From: an uncultured Acidimicrobiales bacterium
Lineage (GTDB): Bacteria > Actinomycetota > Acidimicrobiia > Acidimicrobiales > CALAML01
Length of the DNA: 52,190 bases
Direction: 5' to 3'
Assembly: GCA_937925845.1 (NCBI GenBank)
Contig: CALAML010000027.1
Coordinates: 1-52,190 of the forward strand
Positions 9,376-19,844 of the stretch are shown here, in pieces. Position numbers and translations under genes: made by a program. Within the stretch, counting starts at the first letter, position 1, and each line of letters starts with the position of its first letter. The notes under the pieces were generated by a model. That model saw nothing but the letters and a program-made list of their open reading frames with translations. It made no database searches and was not told the DNA's origin.

Positions 9376-9708
9376 CTAGCCCATGCCTTCTGGAACGGGG
9401 AAGACCGACACCAAGGTGGCGCCGGTGTCGGTGCGGAACTCCGAGTGGGTGGTGCCGGGCTCGGCGGCGTAGCTGTGACCCGCTTCCATCAGCACGCCGT
9501 TGGACACCATTGATCCGTCGAGGATGTAGGTGAACTCGGGTTCGTCGTTGTGGTCGTGGCTACCACCGACGTAACCGGCATCGAACTGAAACATGGCCAT
9601 GATCTTGCCGCCAGCAACCCCGAGCGATTTCATGGCGATCCCGGGGCCCAGCGGTTGCCAGTCGACGTCAGCGCTATCGGTGAATGTCCAACCCTCGTTG
9701 TGTTCCAT
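9376..9708 (-). CDS. Small cupin-domain protein
   Basis: 110 residues, one double-stranded beta-helix. The metal site is visible as HDHNDEPEFTYILDG (His-x-His ... Glu pattern of cupin motif 1) and a second motif around GTTHSEFRTDTG. The VMSNGVLMEAG region is a typical inter-motif stretch. It resembles ChrR/dioxygenase-like cupins, but no substrate can be inferred. The ATG is preceded, 6 nt away, by a -10-like TAGTGT on the minus strand, with no Shine-Dalgarno. It is monocistronic as far as seen. Confidence 0.85.
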   Translation of the reverse strand: MEHNEGWTFTDSADVDWQPLGPGIAMKSLGVAGGKIMAMFQFDAGYVGGSHDHNDEPEFTYILDGSMVSNGVLMEAGHSYAAEPGTTHSEFRTDTGATLVSVFPVPEGMG

Positions 9709-9714
9709 GGTCGG

Positions 9715-9720
9715 ACACTA
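9715..9720 (-). promoter_or_regulatory. -10 box for a leaderless cupin transcript
   Basis: On the minus strand TAGTGT ends 6 nt before the ATG at 9708. Confidence 0.45.
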
Positions 9721-9808
9721 GCTGGCCGGCCTGGGCCGCGCCGAGTGCCGGGAAGCGTGTACTGCGAGGCTGGAAGGCCCATTGGCGAGCGATAGACGAC
9801 ATCGAACC

Positions 9809-9864
9809 TCAAGATCTGTGACGCCGCACGCGCCGCTTTTGGCGCGCTGAGCGTCACAGATTCG
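9809..9864. repeat. Palindromic element, family B copy 1
   Basis: Outer arms ATCTGTGACGC (9814-9824) and its complement (9851-9861) and inner arms CGCGCC/GGCGCG (9829-9834, 9841-9846) around a GCTTTT loop. It opens with TCAAGATCTGTGACGCC, a 17-bp string that recurs exactly at 26351-26367 in a second palindrome with the same CTTTTG centre and GCGTCACA end. Confidence 0.85.
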
Positions 9865-9909
9865 TTTCGCTCCCGGGGCGTCCTCGGTCTGATTCAGCGA
9901 GAACGCGAA

Positions 9910-9938
9910 AGAGGGGGTGGCTGGTAGCCACCCCCTCT
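9910..9938 (-). terminator. Intrinsic terminator of the secreted-protein gene
   Basis: Perfect 13-bp stem AGAGGGGGTGGCT (9910-9922) with a 3-nt loop and the complement at 9926-9938. It lies about 40 bp past the stop of the minus-strand gene ending at 9981. Confidence 0.8.
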
Positions 9939-9980
9939 TCGAAAGATGCTGTTAGGAATCCTGGGATTCTGCTGGTGGGG

Positions 9981-10925
9981 TTAGGCGACGACCTTGCCGC
10001 AGTAGAGGCGGGTTGAGGTGAACTCATAGATGTTCTCGTCGCCTGCGATACCAGGCGGAACCGCGATGGAGAGGCCGACCGAAGCGTGATAGGTCCGACC
10101 CCGAACGATGCTTGTGTCGTTGCGGCTGCCGTTCACCCAGGTTTGGCCGCCGAGTCGGCGATCGAGCTCGCTGTAGACCCGCGGGTTGGAGAAGTTGTTC
10201 CGGTGGACGAATCGACTGGTGTTGCCGTTGTTGAAGCGCACCCGCAGCACGATCTGTCCACTTTCGATGCCGACAGTGCAGCGCGGTGCGGTGCGAGGAC
10301 CGATAATGCTCCCGCAGTAGGTGCGCTGGCCCTGTTCCTGGTTGTTCACGAGTCGTACGACGGAGTAGTGGTGGCGTCGGCCAACGTCGGTGTTGGGATC
10401 TTCAATAAAGTAGTTGCCGCTGAAGCTGTCGATGCGGCGGCCATCGCGGTAGACGGCGAATGGGGCATCATTTCCTGACGGCCGGACTTCGGCGATCCCG
10501 TCACCGTTGATACGCACCGTGCATCGAAGTGGCGGGTCCTGGTTGAGGACCACCGAGCCGCAGTAGCGCCAGCCGCTGCGAACACCGTTGTCGACCGCGG
10601 CCACCGAGAAGTGCTGGATTCCCGTCCGGCCGGTCACCGTGGTGCTCGTACCCCTCGGCTGTTGTCCAAGGACCACACCGTTGTTTCGGATCCGGTACGA
10701 GTCGGCATTGTTTACCGCCGACCACCGGATGGCCGCCGCGGAATTCTGGACACTGACGCTGCAGCTCGACGGTGTCGAGGTTTGAGCTGAGGCCGGGGAT
10801 GCTTGCGTGAGGGTCACTACCCCCATGGCAGCCAGGGCCACAAGTAGCGCCGGCACAAACCGGCGCACCATCTTGGGCATCACTCGTACCCGGGCGTCCG
10901 TTGGTGGAGTTGTTTGGGAAGTCAT
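9981..10925 (-). CDS. Secreted protein of three tandem Cys-paired beta modules
   Basis: About 314 residues from the ATG at 10925 (an AAAGG sits upstream; an in-frame codon at 10952 is also possible). A signal peptide is clear: basic MVRRF, a hydrophobic stretch ALLVALAAMGVVTL and a cleavage-like ASPASAQ. The mature part repeats three times: each unit starts with a CxV strand and ends with a (Y)CG motif, counting from codon 10952: Cys64-Cys131, Cys144-Cys213, Cys225-Cys318. The first unit has a fibronectin-III-like feel (AAIRWSAVNNADSYRI). I infer three disulfide-closed beta-sandwich domains exported to the surface. No catalytic motif is seen; ligand or adhesion roles are possible. Confidence 0.8.
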   Translation of the reverse strand: MTSQTTPPTDARVRVMPKMVRRFVPALLVALAAMGVVTLTQASPASAQTSTPSSCSVSVQNSAAAIRWSAVNNADSYRIRNNGVVLGQQPRGTSTTVTGRTGIQHFSVAAVDNGVRSGWRYCGSVVLNQDPPLRCTVRINGDGIAEVRPSGNDAPFAVYRDGRRIDSFSGNYFIEDPNTDVGRRHHYSVVRLVNNQEQGQRTYCGSIIGPRTAPRCTVGIESGQIVLRVRFNNGNTSRFVHRNNFSNPRVYSELDRRLGGQTWVNGSRNDTSIVRGRTYHASVGLSIAVPPGIAGDENIYEFTSTRLYCGKVVA

Positions 10926-11348
10926 AAGCCAGCCTTTGCAGTTGATGGGCATTTGGGTGTTTGGGGCAAAAATTGACCGGTAATCAGCCCCTCGCCGGGT
11001 CAGTGTTGCAGCTTGTCCGCTGCGAAAGATAGGGGATTGGTCCCCTCAGAATCCGCGTGGGTCGAGGGGTTCGCCTCCTTCTGGCTGCGTTCGAGCAGAC
11101 TGGACCCGTTTTGTTGAAGACGGAGCGTGGCTAACCCGAGCTGGCCCTAGGCCGCACCGCATTTCGCTGCTTGGTGCTTGAGGTGTTGCTTTGGGGGGAG
11201 TGCTGGTAGCGTTACCGGTTGGTCTGGCTTTGTGCCAGGCCGTTTCCCAATGTGGGAGTCCGCTTCCTACTGCGCAACGGATCTGGTGTGACCAGGTTTG
11301 GGCGGGTGGTGAGGCAGGGTCGTATACCCAATCCGAAAGTTACAACGA
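10926..11348. other. Intergenic region with hairpin-rich leader
   Basis: 423 bp between the divergent secreted-protein gene and rpsO. The half next to the minus-strand gene holds three inverted repeats in a row: TGACC...GGTCA (about 10974-11003), GCAGC/GCTGC (11008-11012, 11019-11023) and AGGGGA/TCCCCT (11031-11036, 11041-11046). These could form a structured 5' leader of that gene. A TATACC (11323-11328) might be the -10 of rpsO. Confidence 0.45.
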
Positions 11349-11624
11349 ATGTCACAGAAGCACGCCGGCCCCGCTAAGGCGCCGATCATTGAAGAGCACG
11401 GTCGTGGAGAAAGCGACACCGGTTCGCCAGAGGTGCAAATCGCCCTGCTGACCAACCGAATCAACCACCTCACCGAGCATCTCAAGGTGCATAAGAAAGA
11501 CCACCACTCGCGGCGAGGCCTGCTGATGCTGGTCGGTCGCCGCCGCCGTCTGCTGGATTACCTGGCCGACACCGACGTTGAGCGCTACCGAGACTTGATT
11601 GCCAAGCTCGGCCTCCGTCGCTAA
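11349..11624 (+). CDS. rpsO: 30S ribosomal protein S15
   Basis: 91 residues, close to the usual 89. Contains the S15 signature [49 protein letters not shown]15 binds the three-way junction of 16S rRNA (helices 20-22) early in 30S assembly. It is directly upstream of pnp, the classic conserved pair. The ATG at 11349 lacks a strong Shine-Dalgarno. Confidence 0.97.
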   Translation: MSQKHAGPAKAPIIEEHGRGESDTGSPEVQIALLTNRINHLTEHLKVHKKDHHSRRGLLMLVGRRRRLLDYLADTDVERYRDLIAKLGLRR

Positions 11625-11681
11625 CGAATGTTGCTCCGAGAACCTCGACGTGGTGGGCCCGTGTGCCAATCGCCCGATGTT

Positions 11682-11793
11682 CTCCAGTTTCTGGAGCCCC
11701 AAAGATCTCAACAAAGAAAACCAAAGGGCCGCACCGTGCGGTCAGCGCAGTCAGCCGCCCATCCGGCAGTTTCGGACTATCCAGATCGGATAG
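11682..11793 (+). promoter_or_regulatory. Stem-loops in the pnp leader
   Basis: Three small perfect stems lie in the 236-bp rpsO-pnp gap: CTCCAG/CTGGAG (11682-11696), CCGCA/TGCGG (11729-11741) and CTATCC/GGATAG (11777-11793). In other bacteria the pnp leader is a site of RNase III cleavage and PNPase autoregulation; the same role here is inference. Confidence 0.4.
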
Positions 11794-11860
11794 CTGAGCC
11801 TGCCGCTCTGGCGCGCCTGCGCCCAACCCGGGGCCACGTGGGTCCCGAGAGGAGAAATAC

Positions 11861-14365
11861 ATGGCAACAGCCATAGCAAAGTCCGTCGAGTTTTCCGGCT
11901 CCGACGGCAAATCGATGTCATTTGAGTCCGGCCGCCTTGCCGGCCAGGCTGACGGTTCGGTTTATGCCCAATTCGGGAAAACGACCATCCTGGTCACCGC
12001 CACCGCCGCAAAGCATGTGCGCGAAGGCATCGACTTCTTCCCGCTCACCGTCGATATCGAAGAGCGGATGTACGCCGTGGGTCGCATCCCCGGCTCCTTC
12101 TTCCGACGTGAAGCCCGCGCTGGCGACAGCGCCATCCTTACCTGCCGTTTGATCGACCGCCCGCTGCGGCCGTCGTTCCCCGACGGTTTCCGCAATGAGG
12201 TCCACATCGTGGGCACCGTTATGGGTGCCGACATGGAAAACCCCTACGACGTGCTCGCCATCAACGCTGCTTCGGCCGCGCTGATGATTTCGGGTATCCC
12301 CTTCGCCGGCCCGATCGGCGCCGTTCGTGTTGGCTACGGCCAGGACGGCAAATGGGTGGCTCACCCCACCTACCAGGAGGGTGACGAGTGCACCTTCGAG
12401 ATGGTCGTTGCCGGCCGTCAGCTCGACAACGGCGATGTCGCCGTGATGATGGTCGAGGCCGGCGGAACCGAGAACGCCTGGCAGTACTACGAAGACGGTG
12501 CCCCCAAGGTTGACGAGGCCGTGCTGGCCGAGGGTCTTGAAGTTTCCAAGGCCTGGATCAACGAGAGCATCAACATGCAGAAGGACTTGGTCGAGTCCGT
12601 CGGCGCCAAGCCGGCCATCGAGTTCACCACTCAGATCGACTACTCCGACGAGATCTACGCCGCCGTCGAGGCCGCTGGCGGCGAGGCCCTCTCGCAGAGC
12701 CAGACCATCGCCGACAAGGGCGAGCGCTCGGCCGCCGAGGGCGAAGCCCGCGACGCCATCATCGCCGAGGTTCTTCCGAAGTTCGAAGATGAGCCCAACG
12801 CCGAGAAGCAGATCAAGGCTGCGGTTCGTTCCGTGACCAAGGCTGCTGTCCGTCGCCGCATCGTCGAAGAGGGCGTGCGTATCGATGGTCGTAGCACCAC
12901 CGATATCCGCCCCCTTTCCAGCGAGGTTGGCGTGGTCCCCACGGCTCATGGTTCGGGTCTGTTCCAGCGTGGCGAGACCCAGGTGTTGAACTTCACCACC
13001 CTGGGCATGAAGCGCATGGATCAGATGATCGATGGCATCGACCCGCTTGAGCGCAAGCGCTACATGCATCACTACAACTTCCCGCCGTTCTGCACCGGTG
13101 AGACCGGCTTCATGCGGGGCCCCAAGCGCCGCGAGATCGGCCACGGCCTTCTTGCTGAGCGGGCCCTGTTCCCGGTGATCCCGAGCATCGAAGAGTTCCC
13201 CTACACCCTTCGCCTCGTGTCCGAGGTGCTTGGTTCCAACGGTTCCAGCTCGATGGCTTCGGTATGTTCGTCGTCGCTTTCGCTGATGGACGCCGGTGTT
13301 CCGATCAAGGCGCCGGTGGCCGGTATCGCCATGGGCCTGGTGTTTGCTGAAGGCAAGTACACCACCCTCACCGACATCCTCGGCGCCGAAGATGCCTTCG
13401 GCGACATGGACTTCAAGGTGGCCGGTACGTCGGAGTTTGTCACCGCCTTGCAGCTCGACACCAAGATCGACGGCATCCCCGCCGACGTTCTCACCGGTGC
13501 GCTCAACCAGGCGAAGGAAGCCCGTCTGGCCATCCTCGACGTCATGGCTGAGGCCATCCCCGCCCCGCGCGAAGACGTGGGCGAGACCGCTCCGAAGATC
13601 GTGAGCTTCGAGATTCCGATCGACAAGATCGGCGAAGTGATCGGCCCGAAGGGCAAGGTCATCAACACCATCCAGAGCGAGACCGGCGCCGACATCACCG
13701 TCGACGACGACGGCATGGTTGGAACCGTGGCTATCGCTTCGTCGAGCCGCACCATCGTGGAAGAGGCCGAGCGCCAGATCCGTCTGATTCTCGATCCGCC
13801 GACCGCTGAGGTTGGTGCCACCTACCCGGGCCGTGTGGTGAACATCACCAAGTTCGGTGCCTTCGTGAACATCCTTCCCGGCCGTGATGGCCTGGTGCAC
13901 ATCTCGAAGCTCGGTGGCGGCAAGCGTATCGACAAGGTCGAAGACGTGCTGTCCCTCGGCGACGAGATCACCGTGGTGGTCGACGATGTCGATCCGAACG
14001 GCAAGATCAGCCTTCTGCCCGAGGGTGTCGAGCCTTCGGCCGACAAGGGTGGCGAACGTGGCGGTCGTGACCGTGATCGCGGCGATCGTGGTGATCGCGG
14101 CGGCCGTGACCGTGACCGCGGTGGTCGGGATCGTGACCGCGGCGACCGTGGTGGTCGCGGCGGCCGTGACCGTGACCGCGATGACCGTCCCCGCCGGGGC
14201 CGAGCCCGTCGTGATGATGATGGTGGCGGTAGCAGTTCCGATGCTCCCAAGACCGCTTCGTTCGAAGACGAGTTCGAAAAGGAGCTCCAGAGCGAGTTTG
14301 GTTCGAAGTCGGGCGACTCTGATGGTGGCGAGGATCGCCCCCGTCGGCGCCGTCGTCGTCGCTAA
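11861..14365 (+). CDS. pnp: Polyribonucleotide nucleotidyltransferase (PNPase)
   Basis: 834 residues. ATG preceded by a strong GAGAGGAG. Domains in order: first RNase PH-like domain (about 15-150, with ERMYAVGRIPGSFFRRE), a helical linker, the catalytic second RNase PH-like domain (about 340-555, including FPPFCTGETG and SNGSSSMASVC), a KH domain (about 585-650, IGEVIGPKGKVIN) and an S1 domain (about 655-725, GATYPGRVVNITKFGAFVN). The tail from about 730 is a run of DRGDRGGRDRD-type repeats ending in a basic cluster, longer than in typical PNPases. It degrades RNA 3' to 5' using phosphate. Stem-loops in the leader may serve autoregulation. Confidence 0.98.
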   Translation: MATAIAKSVEFSGSDGKSMSFESGRLAGQADGSVYAQFGKTTILVTATAAKHVREGIDFFPLTVDIEERMYAVGRIPGSFFRREARAGDSAILTCRLIDRPLRPSFPDGFRNEVHIVGTVMGADMENPYDVLAINAASAALMISGIPFAGPIGAVRVGYGQDGKWVAHPTYQEGDECTFEMVVAGRQLDNGDVAVMMVEAGGTENAWQYYEDGAPKVDEAVLAEGLEVSKAWINESINMQKDLVESVGAKPAIEFTTQIDYSDEIYAAVEAAGGEALSQSQTIADKGERSAAEGEARDAIIAEVLPKFEDEPNAEKQIKAAVRSVTKAAVRRRIVEEGVRIDGRSTTDIRPLSSEVGVVPTAHGSGLFQRGETQVLNFTTLGMKRMDQMIDGIDPLERKRYMHHYNFPPFCTGETGFMRGPKRREIGHGLLAERALFPVIPSIEEFPYTLRLVSEVLGSNGSSSMASVCSSSLSLMDAGVPIKAPVAGIAMGLVFAEGKYTTLTDILGAEDAFGDMDFKVAGTSEFVTALQLDTKIDGIPADVLTGALNQAKEARLAILDVMAEAIPAPREDVGETAPKIVSFEIPIDKIGEVIGPKGKVINTIQSETGADITVDDDGMVGTVAIASSSRTIVEEAERQIRLILDPPTAEVGATYPGRVVNITKFGAFVNILPGRDGLVHISKLGGGKRIDKVEDVLSLGDEITVVVDDVDPNGKISLLPEGVEPSADKGGERGGRDRDRGDRGDRGGRDRDRGGRDRDRGDRGGRGGRDRDRDDRPRRGRARRDDDGGGSSSDAPKTASFEDEFEKELQSEFGSKSGDSDGGEDRPRRRRRRR

Positions 14366-14375
14366 GTAGTTTCTG

Positions 14376-14413
14376 GCGGTTGGTGCCCCGGAGTGTTCCG
14401 GGGCACCAACCGC
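14376..14413 (+). terminator. Strong hairpin after pnp
   Basis: Perfect 16-bp stem GCGGTTGGTGCCCCGG (14376-14391), 6-nt loop, complement to 14413. It begins about 10 nt past the pnp stop. No T-run follows immediately, and the 5' end of the next coding frame overlaps it if the upstream GTG is used. Confidence 0.75.
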
Positions 14414-15787
14414 TTGGATCGTTTCTTCCTTACTGTCTTGGCTCTTTCGACCTCATCATCGGGCGCCGGATCACCCGGCAGCACTTCACCCGACAGCGCT
14501 TCACTCGATAGCGAGGCGCTGCTCGCCGCGGAAGACATCGAAGTAACGCGCCTCCGTAATGGTGTGCGGGTCGCGACGGAGCGGGTGCCCGGCACCCGAG
14601 CTGTATCGCTGGGGGTGTGGGTTGGCGTCGGCGCCCGTGACGAAGCGGTCGAGTTCCAGGGCGCCTCCCACTTCCTTGAACACATGCTGTTTAAGGGCAC
14701 CGAGACCCGCTCGGCCAAGGACATTTCGCTAGCCGTCGACCGGGTCGGTGGCTACATGAACGCCTTTACCGGCCACGAGTCGACCGCCTTCGAGATGATG
14801 GTTCCCGCCCCGGAGCTGTCGATGGCTACGTCGCTTCTGTCCGACGTGTTGATCGCTCCGGCCTTTCGTGCGGCCGACACCGAAGCCGAACGTATGGTGA
14901 TTCTAGAGGAGTTGCGGGGCGCGCTGGATCAGCCCGAGGACGTCATCGACACCCGGCTGGCCGAGACCATCTTCGCCGGCCACGGGTTGGGTCTTGAAGT
15001 GCTCGGCAACCCCGAAACCCTGCGCAACATCAGCCCGACGGAACTGGCCTCGTTCCATCGCCGCTGGTATCGGCCCAACAACATGGTGGTGTGTGCCGCC
15101 GGTGATCTCGATCACGACCAGATTATCGATCAGCTGGCCGGGCCACTCGATGCCGTCGACCCCGGTGATACACCCCAACGGGTGGCTCCGCCTCCCCTGG
15201 AGAGTTCGGTGCTCAACCTGCAGGGCCCCACCGAACAGGTACATCTGCGCCTCGGCTATCGGTCACTGCCAGCAGGGCATAAAGACTCGATCGCCCTTGG
15301 CGTGGCCAGCCACGTATTGGGCCAAGGCCCGGCCAGTCGGCTCTTCGAAGAGGTGCGCGAGCAGAGAGGGCTGGCCTATTCGGTATGGGCCGGTGGCGCC
15401 GGCTACCTCGATGCCGGTGAGTTCACCGTGAGCACCGCGGTGGCTCCGAGTCGTTTCGACGAAGCGTTGGAGGTGATCGACCGTTGTGTGGCCCAGTGCC
15501 GCGACGAAGGCATCACCAAGCCCGAGTTTGATCGGGCCCGCAGCGCCCGTGAGGGCGGGCTGATGATGGGTCTGCAGTCCACCACGTCACGCATGTATCG
15601 CCTGGCTCACGAGCTGTTGGTGCACGACCGCATCGTTCCCTACGCCGAGGATCTGGCCGAGTTGGCCAACCTCACCATCGACGATGCCAACCGAGCCATC
15701 AACGAAGTGCTCAGCGGGCCAAGAGTCCAAGCCACGCTCAGCCCAATCAATCCGCCAGCCGAAACCATCACACCAAAATCTCCCTGA
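14393..15787 (+). CDS. M16 family zinc peptidase (pitrilysin/PepR-like)
   Basis: Up to 464 residues. The inverted zinc motif HFLEH is at 93-97, with the downstream Glu in the ILEELRGALDQPED segment, and a C-terminal inactive-type M16 half (RQRGLAYSVWAGG region). It follows pnp as in many actinobacteria and firmicutes. The start is uncertain: the GTG at 14393 sits in the loop of the pnp hairpin and has no good ribosome binding site; TTG codons at 14414 or 14438 are alternatives. All options leave the peptidase domain (from about residue 48) intact. Confidence 0.92.
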   Translation: MFRGTNRLDRFFLTVLALSTSSSGAGSPGSTSPDSASLDSEALLAAEDIEVTRLRNGVRVATERVPGTRAVSLGVWVGVGARDEAVEFQGASHFLEHMLFKGTETRSAKDISLAVDRVGGYMNAFTGHESTAFEMMVPAPELSMATSLLSDVLIAPAFRAADTEAERMVILEELRGALDQPEDVIDTRLAETIFAGHGLGLEVLGNPETLRNISPTELASFHRRWYRPNNMVVCAAGDLDHDQIIDQLAGPLDAVDPGDTPQRVAPPPLESSVLNLQGPTEQVHLRLGYRSLPAGHKDSIALGVASHVLGQGPASRLFEEVREQRGLAYSVWAGGAGYLDAGEFTVSTAVAPSRFDEALEVIDRCVAQCRDEGITKPEFDRARSAREGGLMMGLQSTTSRMYRLAHELLVHDRIVPYAEDLAELANLTIDDANRAINEVLSGPRVQATLSPINPPAETITPKSP

Positions 15788-15843
15788 CGCCGGCCCAAGC
15801 CAGACGCATTTCTCGCCCGACCAAGATGGCATGGGAAAACGAG

Positions 15844-15873
15844 AGACGGCGGGCCTTGATGAGCCCGCCGTCT
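15844..15873. terminator. Bidirectional terminator between convergent genes
   Basis: 11-bp stem AGACGGCGGGC (15844-15854) and complement (15863-15873) with an 8-nt loop, in the 111-bp gap between the M16 peptidase and the ABC ATPase genes, which converge here. Confidence 0.75.
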
Positions 15874-15898
15874 GCTGCTGGTCCTACTGCTGGCTGGT

Positions 15899-17057
<1,159 letters not shown>

Positions 17058-17071
<14 letters not shown>

Positions 17072-17554
17072 CGAGTTGAACCTCCTTGGGTTCGGTGTTG
17101 AGGCGGTCCAGCAGCTTTTCGGGTACCCATGGGTACTCAAAAAGCTCCCCCCGGTTGGCCTTGGTGGCGGCAACCATTGACATGACCGCATAGTTGGTGA
17201 GGGAAAAGAGAAGAAGAAGCATGAAGGCCGGGAAGGTCACGGCAAACCAGGCCGTGGCCAGAGCCAGCCGAACACCAAACCACGACACACAGATCACCAC
17301 CGCGGCAACGATGGAGTAGGCCAGCGCCTGCTGGCGATGCCGTCGGGCGAGAGGTCCCTTGGCGATGGGGAGGGCCAGTACGGCCGGTCCGAAGGGCAGC
17401 GTGAGTGCCAACAGACCGTGGAGTCGTTGGAGGGCAACGAGCCCAACAATGATCACCACCAGGCCGCAGAAGTGCACCGCCACATGCCGCCACCGTTCGT
17501 CGTGAAGATCAGTGTCCTGAGCGTTATCGCTGGAAGCAGGCGTGGTCATCGGAT

Positions 17555-17558
<4 letters not shown>
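17058..17558 (-). CDS. Small multi-pass membrane protein, DUF4870-like
   Basis: 166 residues with about four hydrophobic segments (VAVHFCGLVVIIVGLV, LTLPFGPAVLALPI, ALAYSIVAAVVICV, FAVTFPAFMLLLLF). The pattern of a short His-containing first helix, a charged RRHRQQAL loop and a later pair of helices resembles DUF4870/Tic20-type proteins, but this is only a resemblance. The start overlaps the lipoprotein stop by 4 bp (ATGA) and its own 3' end overlaps the ATPase start by 14 bp, so it is embedded in the sugar operon. Confidence 0.7.
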
Positions 17559-19528
<1,970 letters not shown>

Positions 19529-19605
19529 GATCGTCCTTGCTCAGGTCAGCCAATCAATACCGTCAAACGATGCGTTTGCACGACTTGGTTGGATTGCAGA
19601 GGTTC

Positions 19606-19637
19606 GAGAGACGGAGAGACGGAGAGACGGAGAGCCG
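19606..19637. repeat. 8-bp tandem repeat, four units
   Basis: GAGAGACG three times and GAGAGCCG once, in the non-coding gap upstream of the FG-GAP lipoprotein gene. Confidence 0.85.
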
Positions 19638-19799
19638 GGAGCTCGGTGGGACAGCTAGGCGGACAGCTGGGTGGGAGAGATCGACCAGAGACAGCGCTGG
19701 CCCGAACCAACGGCTCGGGCCAGCGATCAAAGGTATTCACCCGTCCTCGACACCGCCGGAGGCGGGGGAACCTCGGCAGTGTCGGGGATGGGTTTCGTG

Positions 19800-19836
19800 G
19801 GGCGACGGCTCATCGGGGGGTGTTGAGCCGTCGCCC
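19800..19836 (-). terminator. Terminator of the sugar-binding protein gene
   Basis: 13-bp perfect stem GGGCGACGGCTCA (19800-19812) with complement at 19824-19836, immediately past the stop of the minus-strand gene ending at 19845. Confidence 0.7.
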
Positions 19837-19844
19837 GAGCGTTG

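Larger units (their letters stand above)
19529..19844. other. Intergenic region with operator-like palindrome and tandem repeat
   Basis: 316 bp between the lipoprotein and the sugar-binding protein gene. It holds CAAACG/CGTTTG with a 3-nt spacer (19564-19578), reminiscent of a LacI-type half-site pair but spaced, a tandem repeat of GAGAGACG (19606-19637, four units, last with one change) and a terminator at 19800-19836. No gene seen. Confidence 0.5.

Noticed and set aside
10926..11047. c-di-AMP (ydaO-type) riboswitch in the secreted-protein leader
   Set aside because: Hairpins are present but the key ydaO conserved strings are not found.
11918..13900. Long minus-strand frame opposite pnp (660 residues)
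   Set aside because: His/Asp/Val-rich shadow of the pnp codons with no recognisable fold; pnp itself is certain.
19606..19637. CRISPR-like array
   Set aside because: The 8-bp units are contiguous without spacers; this is a simple tandem repeat.
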